NCBI GenBank assembly: GCA_037176845.1
Contig: JAYKXP010000078.1
Coordinates: forward strand, 1 to 64,000
DNA: 64,000 nucleotides
Direction of reading: 5' to 3'
DNA from: Paramarasmius palmivorus
Taxonomy: Eukaryota; Basidiomycota; Agaricomycetes; Agaricales; Marasmiaceae
Shown: positions 48,190 to 58,621 of the stretch, piece by piece
Layout: each line of letters begins with the position of its first letter
Numbering within the stretch: the stretch's first letter is position 1
Notes under the pieces: model-generated
The model's input: the letters and a program-made list of their open reading frames with translations, nothing else
The model's database searches: none
Told to the model about the DNA's origin: nothing
Position numbers and translations under genes: made by a program

Positions 48190-48871
48190 GTCTGGGTATG
48201 ACCATCTATCCAGGGCAGACTCGCAGTATTTATGGGCAGTCGTGGAGAAGTGCCTAACTCAGATCAGTCACATTAGCGGGTGGCGATCAACACAAGAAGC
48301 TCTATTCACAGCTCAGTGTCCCTTCACGTTTAGCACAAGCAACATTTATATGAATGCATTGCACATCAGTCACCCGAATCACACGCAAGCGAACTCGGCA
48401 CACCAGACAGCAAAACACAGAAACAAACCAATCACACGGCAAGTACCAATGCATACGCCCGACGTATAGGTATAGAAGGTGGTCTGCACGATAATATGAT
48501 CTTTATATGGTTCTTCACGTTCACGATGTGTTCAGCGGATCCGAGGGATATATCACGAGTAGAGCTCGATCCCTTTCCTGTTAATCAGGTCTTGTAGCTG
48601 TGCAACTTACGGAAGGAGGATCAGTTCAACTGGGCCCGAGTCATTCACCCGATCAAGAATGGAACAAACCTTGGAAGAAACACGCAGCCACGAGTTAAAC
48701 ATCCAACGCACATCACCAGGAAAAGGCACCTTTCAGACCAGACGGAACTAGCGACGACATAAAAAGTATCGAAAACGGACCATTGAGGAAAAAGTTTATT
48801 GTACAAGCATAGTGAATATGTAGGCAATAGGAAAGGAAGAGAGAGGAATATAGGAATTTATACGGGTCGCC

Positions 48872-49764
48872 TTACTCTGCTCCCACCCAATCTGCATCTC
48901 GTTCGTCGATCACGAAGCAGTCGTACCGATGGAAAAATGGAAGCACTGGGTCGCGTGTATCTAGAAAGGTTTGAGACCTTTGAAGTATGGAAGCTATCGG
49001 CAATTCGCAGCCGGCGATAAAGCTGACGGAAGTGATGAATGCGGCGCTGTGAGATCCACCACTGGGCGCAGCTGAGAAGGGAAGCACAAGTTTTCGGTGG
49101 ACTTGGAATGATGCGAGGTTGGGTGGTAAAGATGTCCACGGCATCCTATCCTAGAGCAAGACGATGCAGTCTACGACGGGAAGACACATGGGAGTGATTG
49201 CGTTCGGCCTTGGGGTATTTGAGTCCAGCTTCATTCATGCGGACGAATGCGTTCAGGAGATAACGAGCAGTCGCGGCACTTATAACGTTATTGATGCGAC
49301 CATGTACATGGGAACGGTTATACTGAACGCTGATAGCGGGAATGATCCTGCAAGTCCCTTTGGCGGACATGGTCGGTAGTTGATCGAGGTTGGTGTCGTA
49401 AAGAGTTTCTAAGTGGTTGCGAACAGCAAGGCCGTTACGGTTGAAATTGTTGAAATATTGAGGATAGTCAATGGTATCTTCGATGACTAGCAGAGTTGGA
49501 GTGAGTATTGTTGAAAAAACAAGAAACTGACTACGCACTTGTCTCTCCCTTACGCCTTTCCCTAGCCCGCCTCTCTGCATCCAAACAGTATGGTTCATGC
49601 CTAAGACGTTGTCGTCCCTGCCCGTTTTTGCTTCGAAGACCGTGGCGGGTCTTCTTCATGGAAATGATAATGTCCTGAGATGGGGAAATCATGTTGAACA
49701 AAACAAATAGAGTGACCGAAACTTGCATTCTGAACATAATCGACGTGGCCGTGGGCCAAAGCAC
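48872..49764 (-). CDS. Hypothetical protein (267 aa, 3 exons)
   Basis: Exons are 49764-49539, 49486-49188 and 49150-48872. Introns of 52 and 37 nt (donors GTGCGTAGTC and GTGTCTTCCC, acceptors CTGCTAG and TGCTCTAG) keep one frame across three otherwise separate open stretches, which is the main evidence for the model. The N terminus has a hydrophobic stretch (QVSVTLFVLFNMI) that may be a signal anchor, followed by a strongly basic region ending LDAERRARERRKGE. The middle contains NNFNRNGLAVRNHLETLYD and the C terminus ends FVIDERDADWVGAE. Family unknown. A TATATA string about 75 bp upstream of the ATG could be the promoter. Confidence 0.45.
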
Positions 49765-50500
49765 AATGCATCGGTCAATTTTGTTGTCCTGGTTTGTCTT
49801 GGGTTCGCAATCAAAAGGCCACAGTTCTTCGAGTATATAATCGGTTCCCCCATTTCTTTGAATCGCTAGTCATCTTTGTGATAGTCAACCACTGCAATCG
49901 ACACGATGCTGGTCTCGCTTGATTGGTCGTACCACACATGGCTCATAGTCATTCATGTCGACAGACGCGAGGATGGTCTTGCTCGTTCCTCCACGTTATC
50001 ATTGACCTATTATTGTAGATAGAGGTTGTAGAGAATCGCTGTATGGGGCTTGTATGGGATGATGATGGGCGAACTGTGCTAATGAATGATCCCCGATGGA
50101 CGAGATAACCAGTCAACCCGAGTTTCCTCGGGTAAGAACACACGATATCCACCGCGGTCGATTGCATATGCCGGATGTCGAATGTTGCTTGAAGCTTGAA
50201 TAGAGAGCGGTCTGAGATCCGAGTAAACAGTACTGAGTGACAGTCGAAGGGGTCGGGTCAAAAGGTGCAAACCGTGCTTACATCATTTTTTATTTTCCTT
50301 TCTCGCTGACTTTCGACCTCGTCCATTCTCTTTCTCGTCCTCCATAGCCTCGGATATACCGTGAGCTGTTCCTAGAGCTGAACTCTAGTGAAGATGGATG
50401 CTGTTTCTGATAGTCTATCTGACGGGTTGGACTGGGGTCTGAGGGTACATGGAGTATCAACATCATTGAATTATCTGCGGTGCGTTGTTCAACTGAATCA
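49765..50500. other. Intergenic, no supported gene
   Basis: Promoter side of the 267-aa gene, then mixed short ORFs on the minus strand (50167-49949, 50270-50079). Nothing recognised. Confidence 0.35.
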
Positions 50501-51034
50501 CTACATATATAGCTTCTCAATATCAAAACTAGGCATAAATCTAACGCCTCGTTTCCTGAAGACAAAATGATCCCCAGGCTCCACACGTAGGCTGGTAGTC
50601 CAGCACGCATGCGACCAATCTCCCCTGCAGAACATCTCAAATTCATCAACTATTTCCATGCCGATGCCTAGCCCGACTTTGTGATCCTTCAAGACTACCC
50701 GACCTGCCTCGTTTGGGGTTACGAGTGAGGAGGAGGAGCGATTCCGCCGCTTTTCCATCCTGGGTATACGCAACCGGAGGCCAGTTTCGGATACGAGGCT
50801 CGAGCCAGGCTACGACTGACTTGGACATAACAGCTCTGTATAATCTTCCTGGTAGGGGAAGCCGGGGTCATAGTCGGTGAAAGGATCCCTCGAGCGGTCG
50901 GCGTGTACGGCGGCGTCAAGGATGAATTCCTGACTGGAGAGGGAGAGGATCGCATACGGGCTGCGTAGGGATGAAAAGACCGAGATTCCCTGCCAGTGTG
51001 ATAGATACGCCCCCTGTATTCCTTGTCCCAGCAT
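50501..51034 (-). pseudogene. Hypothetical gene interrupted by an in-frame TAG
   Basis: Two stretches in the same minus-strand frame, 51034-50810 (starts MLGQGIQGAYLSHWQGISVF, ends ELLCPSQS) and 50773-50501 (contains GDWSHACWTTSLRVEPGDHF), are separated by one TAG (50812-50810) with no other stop between them. Both look coding. No intron of reasonable length removes the stop, because the only GT-AG choice is 22 nt. A second frame is open across the first part, so the true frame is not certain. Upstream exons may lie at 51360-51100. No family is recognised. Confidence 0.35.
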
Positions 51035-52037
51035 TCCAATAACAGCTATATCGTGGTCTCAGCAGCCAATAGTTCATCACGGGTGAATCCCGACTCATCA
51101 AGTGAGGCTACATCACAACGCTGGCCAAAGCAATCCTGAGGGGAGGTTCAGCATCAATATTGAAGGCGACAGTCTCAGCAGAGTCACTTACATGGGTAAA
51201 CCATCTCCCGATATCGCAGCAGTTCGGATGAATATTAGGTTTTTGATACACCTGATCACTCTCTGGATTGGGCACGAACCAAAGGAATACAGATATAAGG
51301 TGCGGGCGTACCTGTGCTTGTCGCATCTTGTGAAATCAGGTGCACGGGAGGTCGGAGCACCTTGAAAAGCAGGGAGTCATGGTGAAAGTGAATGCTTTCG
51401 CCGCGGCAACAGCTTTGACCCAAACCATTACCTCCTTCGACGGCTCGGAAGAGCGAACCGTAGGTACATCACTCCTATCCCCCGCCTGGGACGTATTTCC
51501 GGCTTTTCGAGCTGCTTACCTCTCGGAGCAAGTAGGGCACCTCGTACACTTTCATCGGGCTTCGCTACGACTGTAAGTACGCGGTGGATTGACACTTGGA
51601 AAGGGTTATAGTGTGCAAGGTGGTCTAAGAGACGATAGACCTGCTTCAGATGAAAGTGGGTGGACGCCCTGTTGCTCGACGGACAAAGAGATCAGAAGGT
51701 TTAGTATGGTTGACTCAGATTGGTCTATGTTACCGCCTGCCTTCATCCTCCGAAGGCGTGAAAAGACGGAGGCCATCATGTTACTTGCGATTCGCGTAAC
51801 ACAACACTGATGTGGCAGAGGGGATGATGGGCAGGTTTCGAGCGTCACTAATAGGACAAACGATACCGGGATTGAGAAGGTGCAGTCTTACAGGCATGGT
51901 TTTATAATATCTGTGCTTTCGGGGATGTTACTTTATCGTGTGTTATAAGGTGACACCTATGTGTGTTTATTGAATAGACATGCTCCGTTTAGTGACATAG
52001 ACTTGAGATGTAGTTTGAAGTTGTCTGAGCTGCGACA
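51035..52037. other. Region between host-like sequence and the Helitron coding unit
   Basis: I see possible exon remnants up to about 51360 and nothing convincing beyond. The Helitron 3' end should lie somewhere between about 51800 and 52037, but I could not identify a CTRR terminus with its hairpin. The only small hairpin seen is AGGTGACACCT at 51948-51958. Confidence 0.3.
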
Positions 52038-55000
52038 TTACAGCTCATGTACATAAAAGGCTTGGCAAGCTTTGTACCCCCTACATTTGCTTAGATCCAA
52101 GTTGCCAGATGAGAGATCTTTATTGAATATATATCGATTTCTCTGGTTTTGATGCATAGCCATTCCGTCATGGAACCAAACTACGAGGTTTTTATCCACC
52201 ACTCGCGTTATGAAATGACCATCTTTGTAATAGATCACACCACATAGTCGATATGAACTCTGAGAACCGTTTACTGAAAGCTGAATATTCAAGTCAATAT
52301 ATGGTAGTTTGTTGTGTGGTCCTGCTTCATGTATACCAACTGTAAGTAGCCAAGGAACTGAACAGAACTCATGCCGGAACATCAAACATCCTCTGCACAG
52401 ATCACATCTATGTGATGTCACATGGGGGGTGCAGAAATCCACTGTAAGTGCATTTATAGAAGGCACGTAAGCTGTTCCTTGGCTCAACATAGGAGTGAAG
52501 TCTGCCAAGGAAGTGATGCTCTTTTCAGTAGTACATCTAGGACATGCTTCCCGTCTGATTGTGATCTGAGATGCACCTTGGAAGACTGTATCACAGAGGT
52601 CTGACAACGAAACAAATGTGCCCATTTGAAACCTATCAGGCATCTCTCCAACTACTTTGGCCCTTAGTTGGTCCCTGACAGATGTAATTGATGTGTATGC
52701 TGACTCACATTGGTGGAACAAATGTAGAAGGAATTTCATGATAGAGTTGGGTGCCAAAGCTTCAACATCAACTCTGGGAAAGGCAGCCTTTGATACATTC
52801 CATGAAAACCACAGAACATCTAGTAGCGCATCATATGCACAGCTATTATTACTCCATACTGGTGCAGGTAAAGACATTAATTGGGTTCTATCTGACTGTC
52901 CTGGTCCATGCATGGCTGTATAACGGGCTTTCTGAGTTAAACCATTATACACGGGTGCACTGTCAGATATGACCCGTTTCTTGGGATTATTTGACTGTTG
53001 GATTGAGCTATTTTGGTTGTTTATTGACTGGAACTGAGAGGGCTTCCTCAATTTATGTTTTGGTGCTACTGGCAGTACAGGGACTTCCCATGCAGGATCA
53101 TGTGTTTGTGTTTCATGATATGGATCCAGATTGTAATCATTAGCCCCTTTGGTAACTATTTTCCAAGCAATCTCGTCAATGTCGACCACATTTAATGGAT
53201 CTTCTTTTGTCCACTTTAGACTATCAGGAATAGATGGAGGTACATATGACAATGACATACTTTTACGGAAAGAGTTTATCAGCACATTTCGGGTGTTACC
53301 TTGAACTGATAAAGGCAGTTTTCCCTCATATCGCTGCTTAGTAATGTCATCTAGCAATTCTAACTCACGATATTCTTGTCTAAGTGATGACCCTTTTAGG
53401 CCACCAGTAATCTTATTATTGTCAAAAGGACCCAAGATAACAGTACCCTCAGCTGTAGCACTGCGAGATAGTGCTGTGTAATAAGCATGGAAATCACGAC
53501 AGTTTACCAGATGAACAGGATTTCGAGGTCTAGTCTTACCCTGTGATGAAAAGTCTGTAATAGCAAAACAAGGAGCAACATCCACCTGTGTACGGAAGAC
53601 TTTGATACATTTATTGTCTTTGAAGGGAAGCTTGACTGTAGCATAGTCGGAAGTTGGTGTTATAGGCACAACATTAAGAGGTAACCCAGGAAGCTGAACA
53701 TCAGATGGTGGATTTGTTAGTTTCACAAACAACGTATCTAGACGCTGTCTATTGGTGGGGCCTCTTGACGTCCATCCATATATTGTTCCTTCTTGGCCTC
53801 TGGTTATATTGAGCTCAGTAGCCAAGTTTTTGCGTATTATTACAGGCATTCCCTTACAAAAGCTTAGTTTAGGTGACACTAATGTATCAGAGGCACTTGC
53901 ATCAAGTGACCACAAGAACTCTTGCCATTGTGGAGTCATCTCCTTGAGATGAACCATGTTTACGTTTTGCTCCCGTTTTACAGTGTTACGGTTAGTAGGC
54001 TTGATTATGTCTTCTGAATAGAAGTTGACTAATGGCTGGTTGACTTCATGTGCATATCTTCCACAACCAATACGATTGATTTCGTCTTTCTGTACATTCC
54101 AAGCAGTAATTATTGAAACATTCCGGAATTCATCATCACAAATTGACGGGCTACCCATGAGGTTGGATGATAGCCTTGAGTTGAGAAAGGCGATATCTTG
54201 TTGCGTACAACTCTTGTAGCGCATGTTCTCCAATGCAGTTCGAAGACAAGCATCTTCTTCAGACTGGTTTCTTTGACGCATGTTTTGGCGAAGTATCACA
54301 ACAGTCGTTACATGATGCCACAATGACTTTCCTATAGCCTCCTCTTGGTGCTTAGGGGTGCTTCGCAGGGCTCCTATATTTCTTCCATACAAAGATATGC
54401 TTTCACCACCCATAGGAGGTGGGAGTTGAGCAAAGTCACCTGCAAATATAATGTTTATACCACTGAACTCAACGTCGTGTTTCGTGAGGCATAAGCACAG
54501 CTGGCGGCTTATACGATACATTTCTCTAGCAGATACCATAGAAATCTCATCAAAAAATATATACTGAACACCTACTAGTCTCTCTCTTACTGCAGGTAAG
54601 TTGTCATTAGTAGAGTAGTCATTTATACCAAATGCAGAGTGATATGTAGACCCTCCTAACAGTGCTGCAGCACTGCCAGTTGGGGCGACCACCAACAGTT
54701 TGTATGACTCCTTCCTAAGAGAAAAGAAATAAATTAAGGCTCTGAGGACAGTAGACTTTCCTGTACCACCCATACCACCTATGTACATTTTGAGTTGATC
54801 CTTATTAAATGAAGAAGCATGATTGGAAATGATACGAAATGCTCGTTCTTGCTCTTCGTTCAGAGAAAATTTACTCAATGTGTCCATGACATGCTGAGCT
54901 TCTGTTTTTAAATTAAAGCCCTTCTCTAGATATGACTTATCTATGATACGGACATCTGTTAACACAGACTTGTCAACTCTAGCATTACGTGAAGCCACAA

Positions 55001-55187
55001 AAGCCGCTCGTACTTCAGCAGGTACAAGTCCAGTCCGAACATCAGTGACTTCTTTTCGCTTCTCCATCAGCACTGTTTTCCAATGATCTCGAGCCTTTGT
55101 TGGAATAGACATTTCTGATTCTGTAGGCATCACAGCACTTTCAACATTAGTATGAGGTTTGCTCCAGTTACTGTTAACTAAGGTCAT
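52038..55187 (-). CDS. Helitron Pif1-type helicase with C-terminal USP-like domain (1,049 aa)
   Basis: Acts in rolling-circle transposition by unwinding the strand displaced by the Rep domain. Helicase motifs in order: Walker A GGMGGTGKST (about 137-146), Walker B DEIS (213-216), GDFAQLPP (250-257), QNMRQRN (301-307), and C-terminal motifs around KGMPVIIRKN (445-454), DFSSQGKT (545-552) and YYTALSRS (569-576). After a Ser/Asn-rich linker, residues 775-1049 have a Cys box SNNSCAYDALLD (Cys783), two CxxC pairs (882/885 and 928/931) and a His box LCGVIYYKDGHFITRV (His991) with WFHDG downstream. This order matches ubiquitin-specific-protease folds. The ATG at 55187 is only the first one after the stop; the natural reading is continuous with the upstream Rep ORF. 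Confidence 0.85.
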   Translation of the reverse strand: MTLVNSNWSKPHTNVESAVMPTESEMSIPTKARDHWKTVLMEKRKEVTDVRTGLVPAEVRAAFVASRNARVDKSVLTDVRIIDKSYLEKGFNLKTEAQHVMDTLSKFSLNEEQERAFRIISNHASSFNKDQLKMYIGGMGGTGKSTVLRALIYFFSLRKESYKLLVVAPTGSAAALLGGSTYHSAFGINDYSTNDNLPAVRERLVGVQYIFFDEISMVSAREMYRISRQLCLCLTKHDVEFSGINIIFAGDFAQLPPPMGGESISLYGRNIGALRSTPKHQEEAIGKSLWHHVTTVVILRQNMRQRNQSEEDACLRTALENMRYKSCTQQDIAFLNSRLSSNLMGSPSICDDEFRNVSIITAWNVQKDEINRIGCGRYAHEVNQPLVNFYSEDIIKPTNRNTVKREQNVNMVHLKEMTPQWQEFLWSLDASASDTLVSPKLSFCKGMPVIIRKNLATELNITRGQEGTIYGWTSRGPTNRQRLDTLFVKLTNPPSDVQLPGLPLNVVPITPTSDYATVKLPFKDNKCIKVFRTQVDVAPCFAITDFSSQGKTRPRNPVHLVNCRDFHAYYTALSRSATAEGTVILGPFDNNKITGGLKGSSLRQEYRELELLDDITKQRYEGKLPLSVQGNTRNVLINSFRKSMSLSYVPPSIPDSLKWTKEDPLNVVDIDEIAWKIVTKGANDYNLDPYHETQTHDPAWEVPVLPVAPKHKLRKPSQFQSINNQNSSIQQSNNPKKRVISDSAPVYNGLTQKARYTAMHGPGQSDRTQLMSLPAPVWSNNSCAYDALLDVLWFSWNVSKAAFPRVDVEALAPNSIMKFLLHLFHQCESAYTSITSVRDQLRAKVVGEMPDRFQMGTFVSLSDLCDTVFQGASQITIRREACPRCTTEKSITSLADFTPMLSQGTAYVPSINALTVDFCTPHVTSHRCDLCRGCLMFRHEFCSVPWLLTVGIHEAGPHNKLPYIDLNIQLSVNGSQSSYRLCGVIYYKDGHFITRVVDKNLVVWFHDGMAMHQNQRNRYIFNKDLSSGNLDLSKCRGYKACQAFYVHEL

Positions 55188-55202
55188 TCTGATTTCTTGC
55201 TT

Positions 55203-57824
55203 TTACTGTAAATGTAACTTGTACCGGCTGCTTAACTCTGCAAGTTGTGCCATCCCTTCGAAGTCACCATACAAAGGAAGTGAGTGCTCATCAGTAGTAT
55301 CAATGGCATCTGGAAGCCCACTAAGGATATCATCATAGTCATCATCACTTTCGTCCATTAAAGGCTCCCAGTTGCTATGAAGCTGGTTGTCTTTTCTCAT
55401 CTGAGCATGATAGTCATCCCGGGCATCTAGACATTCATATCTGATCATAAAGTTGTCCATAAGCCTTTTCTGTCGCTGTGTAAACTGATAGCCTGTAAAA
55501 GCTTCCTCCCAGTTATGAAACTGCTCTAGGAGATCAGATCCTACTCTCCAAGGCTTGAATAAAGTTAACATTGTCTTGTAGTAATTTTCCTTGTCACCTT
55601 GGTCACGGCGCGGTAGATTTGCACCAAGAAAGTTAACTACAAGTTTCTCTGAGTCCTTTTGGAGGCGGGCTACATGTGTATTGAATAATTCATGATTAGG
55701 ATGGAAGTAATAATGATTCTGAGGAAGAGGTTTAAGTGTCTGCCTTCCAGTACATTGTTTGAAACCCTCATCCCCTACACTCGGAAGTGATTCATGACCA
55801 GAACTGTTTTTGCAGGGATTGTGAACTTTATTCTTTCCACTACTTGAGCTACATTTGGTTGCAGCTTTGATGGTAACTCTATGTGACACACGAATCCATT
55901 CATACAATGTAAGTGAGCTGGTTTCAAAAGGTCGGTCTGTATAATCCATAACAGGAGACAACCCTATAATGCGGTGGCCTCGTTTTACTAGTGCTACTCT
56001 TTCAGTGTTCTCTTGAGGAAGCGAATGTTCTTCTTTCTGTACTGTGTCGTGTCTTGCAATAGACGAACAGTCACTCTCAACGCGTGCTACATATTGCTGC
56101 CAATAGAAGGGTATAAATCTATGGTCTGTATAGTGGTCAGGAAATCCAAGCAAATAGGAACATATTAATGGAGCACCAAATTCCATTTTTGTGGTCAACA
56201 AATTAACCACTTTTGTAAGTATCTTTCTACCTTTCTCAGCACTATCTTCAGTTCCAGAGACAATAGAGCCATGTTTAGAATATATTGATAGTATAACATC
56301 AAAAACAACATGGGTTTTAAGCGACGCTTTAGTAATATAGTCAGTTACATACATAACTACTGACTTGATTGCAGTACCAGATCCCAAAAACGTTACATCA
56401 GTGTTACAACGCATAAAATAAGTCAGAGGATATGAAAATGTATTGAACCACTGTTCATCCTTCTTCATCACAACAGCACCTGACGTACGATCAATCATAG
56501 TTTTATCATGAGTTGGCCTTGGAAATCTTGCACGACATTTACCCCATTTATTATCTCGACATCCTTTATACAAGTGCTTTTTTTTCAGTGTACCGTCCTT
56601 TTTATAGTTCGAGTCACAGGAATGGCGATTAGTTTTTAGTATAAGATCATTAACATCTACAACATATTGCTGGTACCATTCTCTGTAATTGGAACACTCC
56701 TGACACATGTCAGTAGGATCAGGCACATCATGGTTGGAACAATGACCAGGTGGTGATTTAGGTAGGCGCTTAGTTGGGTTAACATAGTCCTTGTGTTCTT
56801 TGAGTAGCTCTGCTTTCCTTGAAACAGCTTCAAGATCACTGTTTAAAAATTGGCCAGCAAAAACACTGTCAAGATATTGTATTATTTTACACTCAAAATC
56901 AGCAATCTTTCCCAGAAGCTTTTCCCGAATCTGCTGAGGGTTAAGACCACCTTTGATCCACAGTAGAATATGTAGGTGGAGAGTTAATCGGCCTTGTTGT
57001 TCTACAACACCATAATGTGCCTCGTGTGACCCATATAATCCACGACTCTTGCTGTTAGCACCCAGTATGACGTTAATGAATATGTCGACCATGTACTTGA
57101 AAAACCTTGCAGATGCCACAGGATTACTGCACACAAGTCTTAAACGAGGGACATGTTTCATTATCTCCGTAGTGAAGTCAACTCTTTTACCAGCAAAGTA
57201 TACACATAGAGGATGTTTACTATCTGCAGGTGAGACAGTAATATACCAGGATGGTGCTCCTCTGTGTGATATAAGAGACCAGACTTCATGGCGCATGAAT
57301 TTCTTTGTGGTGGTAGAGCCGTTTACTTTACCAGCCACTCTATCAATATCATTCAACACTTTAAAGCAATCAATCTCGTTACTGCTCTGGGGGACAACTT
57401 TCTCACCGTTAGCCATGCGCTCTGCTATATCTTGAAGAACAGCAGTATTAAGAGTCACCAACCTATTGGCAACAGAGCTAAAAGATGCCTTGTCAGCAAG
57501 AAGCCAACCTGCAGAAGTAGCTGCTTTAACTTGCTCGTGGCTGAAAGCTACGATAGGAAAGTTTTCGTCAGTTTGAAATCGCTTATCATAGTACATAAGC
57601 AATAGCTGTTTGTGCATAGTATCTGACACTCCATTTAAACCAAGCCCTCCAACACCATAAGGGAACAGCCAAGGAAACATTTTCGGATACAACATAGGGT
57701 TTTTCCATAACGACTCTCCTTCTTGCTTATGACCCACAGCTAACACTTTGCCTCCTCGATTGAAGTAACTAGTAGCAATTCCTTTAAGCTCATCCTTTGT
57801 ATACCCTGGGAGATCTTCACCCAT
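55203..57824 (-). CDS. Helitron Rep (HUH endonuclease) part (873 aa)
   Basis: Nicks and rejoins DNA at Helitron ends. The Helitron-like N domain starts around FPWLFPYGVGG (50-60) and WYITVSPADSKHPL (193-206). The HUH motif is LTLHLHILLW with His283 and His285. The two catalytic tyrosines are in YVTDYITK (Tyr492, Tyr496, Lys499). A Cys cluster (about 362-430, ending GKCRARFPRP) may bind zinc. The ORF ends at TAA 55205-55203, five codons before the helicase ATG, in the same frame. The protein begins close to the Rep core; full-length fungal Helitron proteins normally have several hundred more residues upstream, and I see no continuation beyond 57824, so the N terminus is probably missing. Confidence 0.85.
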   Translation of the reverse strand: MGEDLPGYTKDELKGIATSYFNRGGKVLAVGHKQEGESLWKNPMLYPKMFPWLFPYGVGGLGLNGVSDTMHKQLLLMYYDKRFQTDENFPIVAFSHEQVKAATSAGWLLADKASFSSVANRLVTLNTAVLQDIAERMANGEKVVPQSSNEIDCFKVLNDIDRVAGKVNGSTTTKKFMRHEVWSLISHRGAPSWYITVSPADSKHPLCVYFAGKRVDFTTEIMKHVPRLRLVCSNPVASARFFKYMVDIFINVILGANSKSRGLYGSHEAHYGVVEQQGRLTLHLHILLWIKGGLNPQQIREKLLGKIADFECKIIQYLDSVFAGQFLNSDLEAVSRKAELLKEHKDYVNPTKRLPKSPPGHCSNHDVPDPTDMCQECSNYREWYQQYVVDVNDLILKTNRHSCDSNYKKDGTLKKKHLYKGCRDNKWGKCRARFPRPTHDKTMIDRTSGAVVMKKDEQWFNTFSYPLTYFMRCNTDVTFLGSGTAIKSVVMYVTDYITKASLKTHVVFDVILSIYSKHGSIVSGTEDSAEKGRKILTKVVNLLTTKMEFGAPLICSYLLGFPDHYTDHRFIPFYWQQYVARVESDCSSIARHDTVQKEEHSLPQENTERVALVKRGHRIIGLSPVMDYTDRPFETSSLTLYEWIRVSHRVTIKAATKCSSSSGKNKVHNPCKNSSGHESLPSVGDEGFKQCTGRQTLKPLPQNHYYFHPNHELFNTHVARLQKDSEKLVVNFLGANLPRRDQGDKENYYKTMLTLFKPWRVGSDLLEQFHNWEEAFTGYQFTQRQKRLMDNFMIRYECLDARDDYHAQMRKDNQLHSNWEPLMDESDDDYDDILSGLPDAIDTTDEHSLPLYGDFEGMAQLAELSSRYKLHLQ

Positions 57825-57876
57825 GATCCCATGGACCGTAAATGAACCACCTATGGTTCCCAGCCAAACCGGCTAA

Positions 57877-57911
57877 TTAGTGGGAGGATACGCCGGGTAT
57901 CCGCCCACTAA
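57877..57911. repeat. Strong 15-bp hairpin between Helitron and KDZ genes
   Basis: TTAGTGGGAGGATAC and GTATCCGCCCACTAA form a stem with one mismatch and a 5-nt loop. It lies 53 bp upstream of the Helitron ORF and 250 bp before the first plus-strand ATG. It could be a transposon terminal structure of either element. Confidence 0.5.
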
Positions 57912-58158
57912 TCTGAACCCCCAAGCGCGGTTAATTGTGGTACGCAAATAATTATTAAATACCTCTGAGAATACACGAATAATTATCGTCCCTCCAGCGT
58001 ATAACTTCAAGCTCTTCTCTCTCCCTCTCAGGCCTCGCGGCACCTTCCTCTTCGGGCTCAAATCGAACCAAGGTCACGCCTTCTACTTCCTTTCTCAGGC
58101 CTCACGTAGTCTCGTAAGTCGTGTCTTCTTCAACGTTAACCATCAACTCGCGCTGAAC

Positions 58159-58476
58159 ATGTCGACATTAAACGATACTTGTGGAAATCATCTTGGTATG
58201 TCTCTTTTTAGCCCCTCTCAGTCTTGAATAATCTTTGTGTGGCAGGTTTCAAACAGAAGAAGAAGGTCGTGAAGGACTTGCGTCGACGCTTCCGCCTCGA
58301 TGGAGCCAGATTAATCCGGCATTCACCCTCAACACAAACCCCAAAGTTAGAGATTCACGTTGAAATCAAGGAGACGTTGAAGGAGAGTCAATTGAGTGAG
58401 CCGGCCAAGGCACCAGGTGGGTACTGTAGTCTTATTTTCACCCTATCGTTACTCACATTCAGACATAGGTTCATAG
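58159..58476 (+). CDS. Small hypothetical protein (73 aa, 3 exons)
   Basis: Model: 58159-58195, 58246-58416, 58463-58476, with donors GTATGTCTCT and GTGGGTACTG, acceptors GTGGCAG and CATTCAG, all in frame. The protein starts MSTLNDTCGNHLG, then a basic stretch KQKKKVVKDLRRRFRLDG. No family is recognised. It lies 146 bp upstream of the KDZ transposase on the same strand and may be a third gene of that element or an alternative 5' part of it. Confidence 0.3.
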
Positions 58477-58621
58477 TTCGCTCGCTTTCTCCAGACTCAT
58501 CGAAAACTTCAGTTCTTGACAAATATGCTGCTCAGCCTGCCATAGTTACCCCGTTTGTCTACAACGTGTGATCATCCAATATATACCTATTCATTCTTCT
58601 TCTTGAATCCCATCATTGTCC

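Larger units (their letters stand above)
52038..57824 (-). mobile_element. Helitron (Rep/helicase coding unit, split by one stop codon)
   Basis: Coding content is a rolling-circle replication initiator followed in the same frame by a Pif1-type helicase and a C-terminal cysteine-protease-like domain. The termini were not found, so the span given is that of the coding unit only. Codon frame is kept across the single TAA at 55205-55203. Confidence 0.8.

Noticed and set aside
51948..51958. AGGTGACACCT hairpin as the Helitron 3' terminus
   Set aside because: The stem is only 5 bp and no CTRR end sits at the expected distance.
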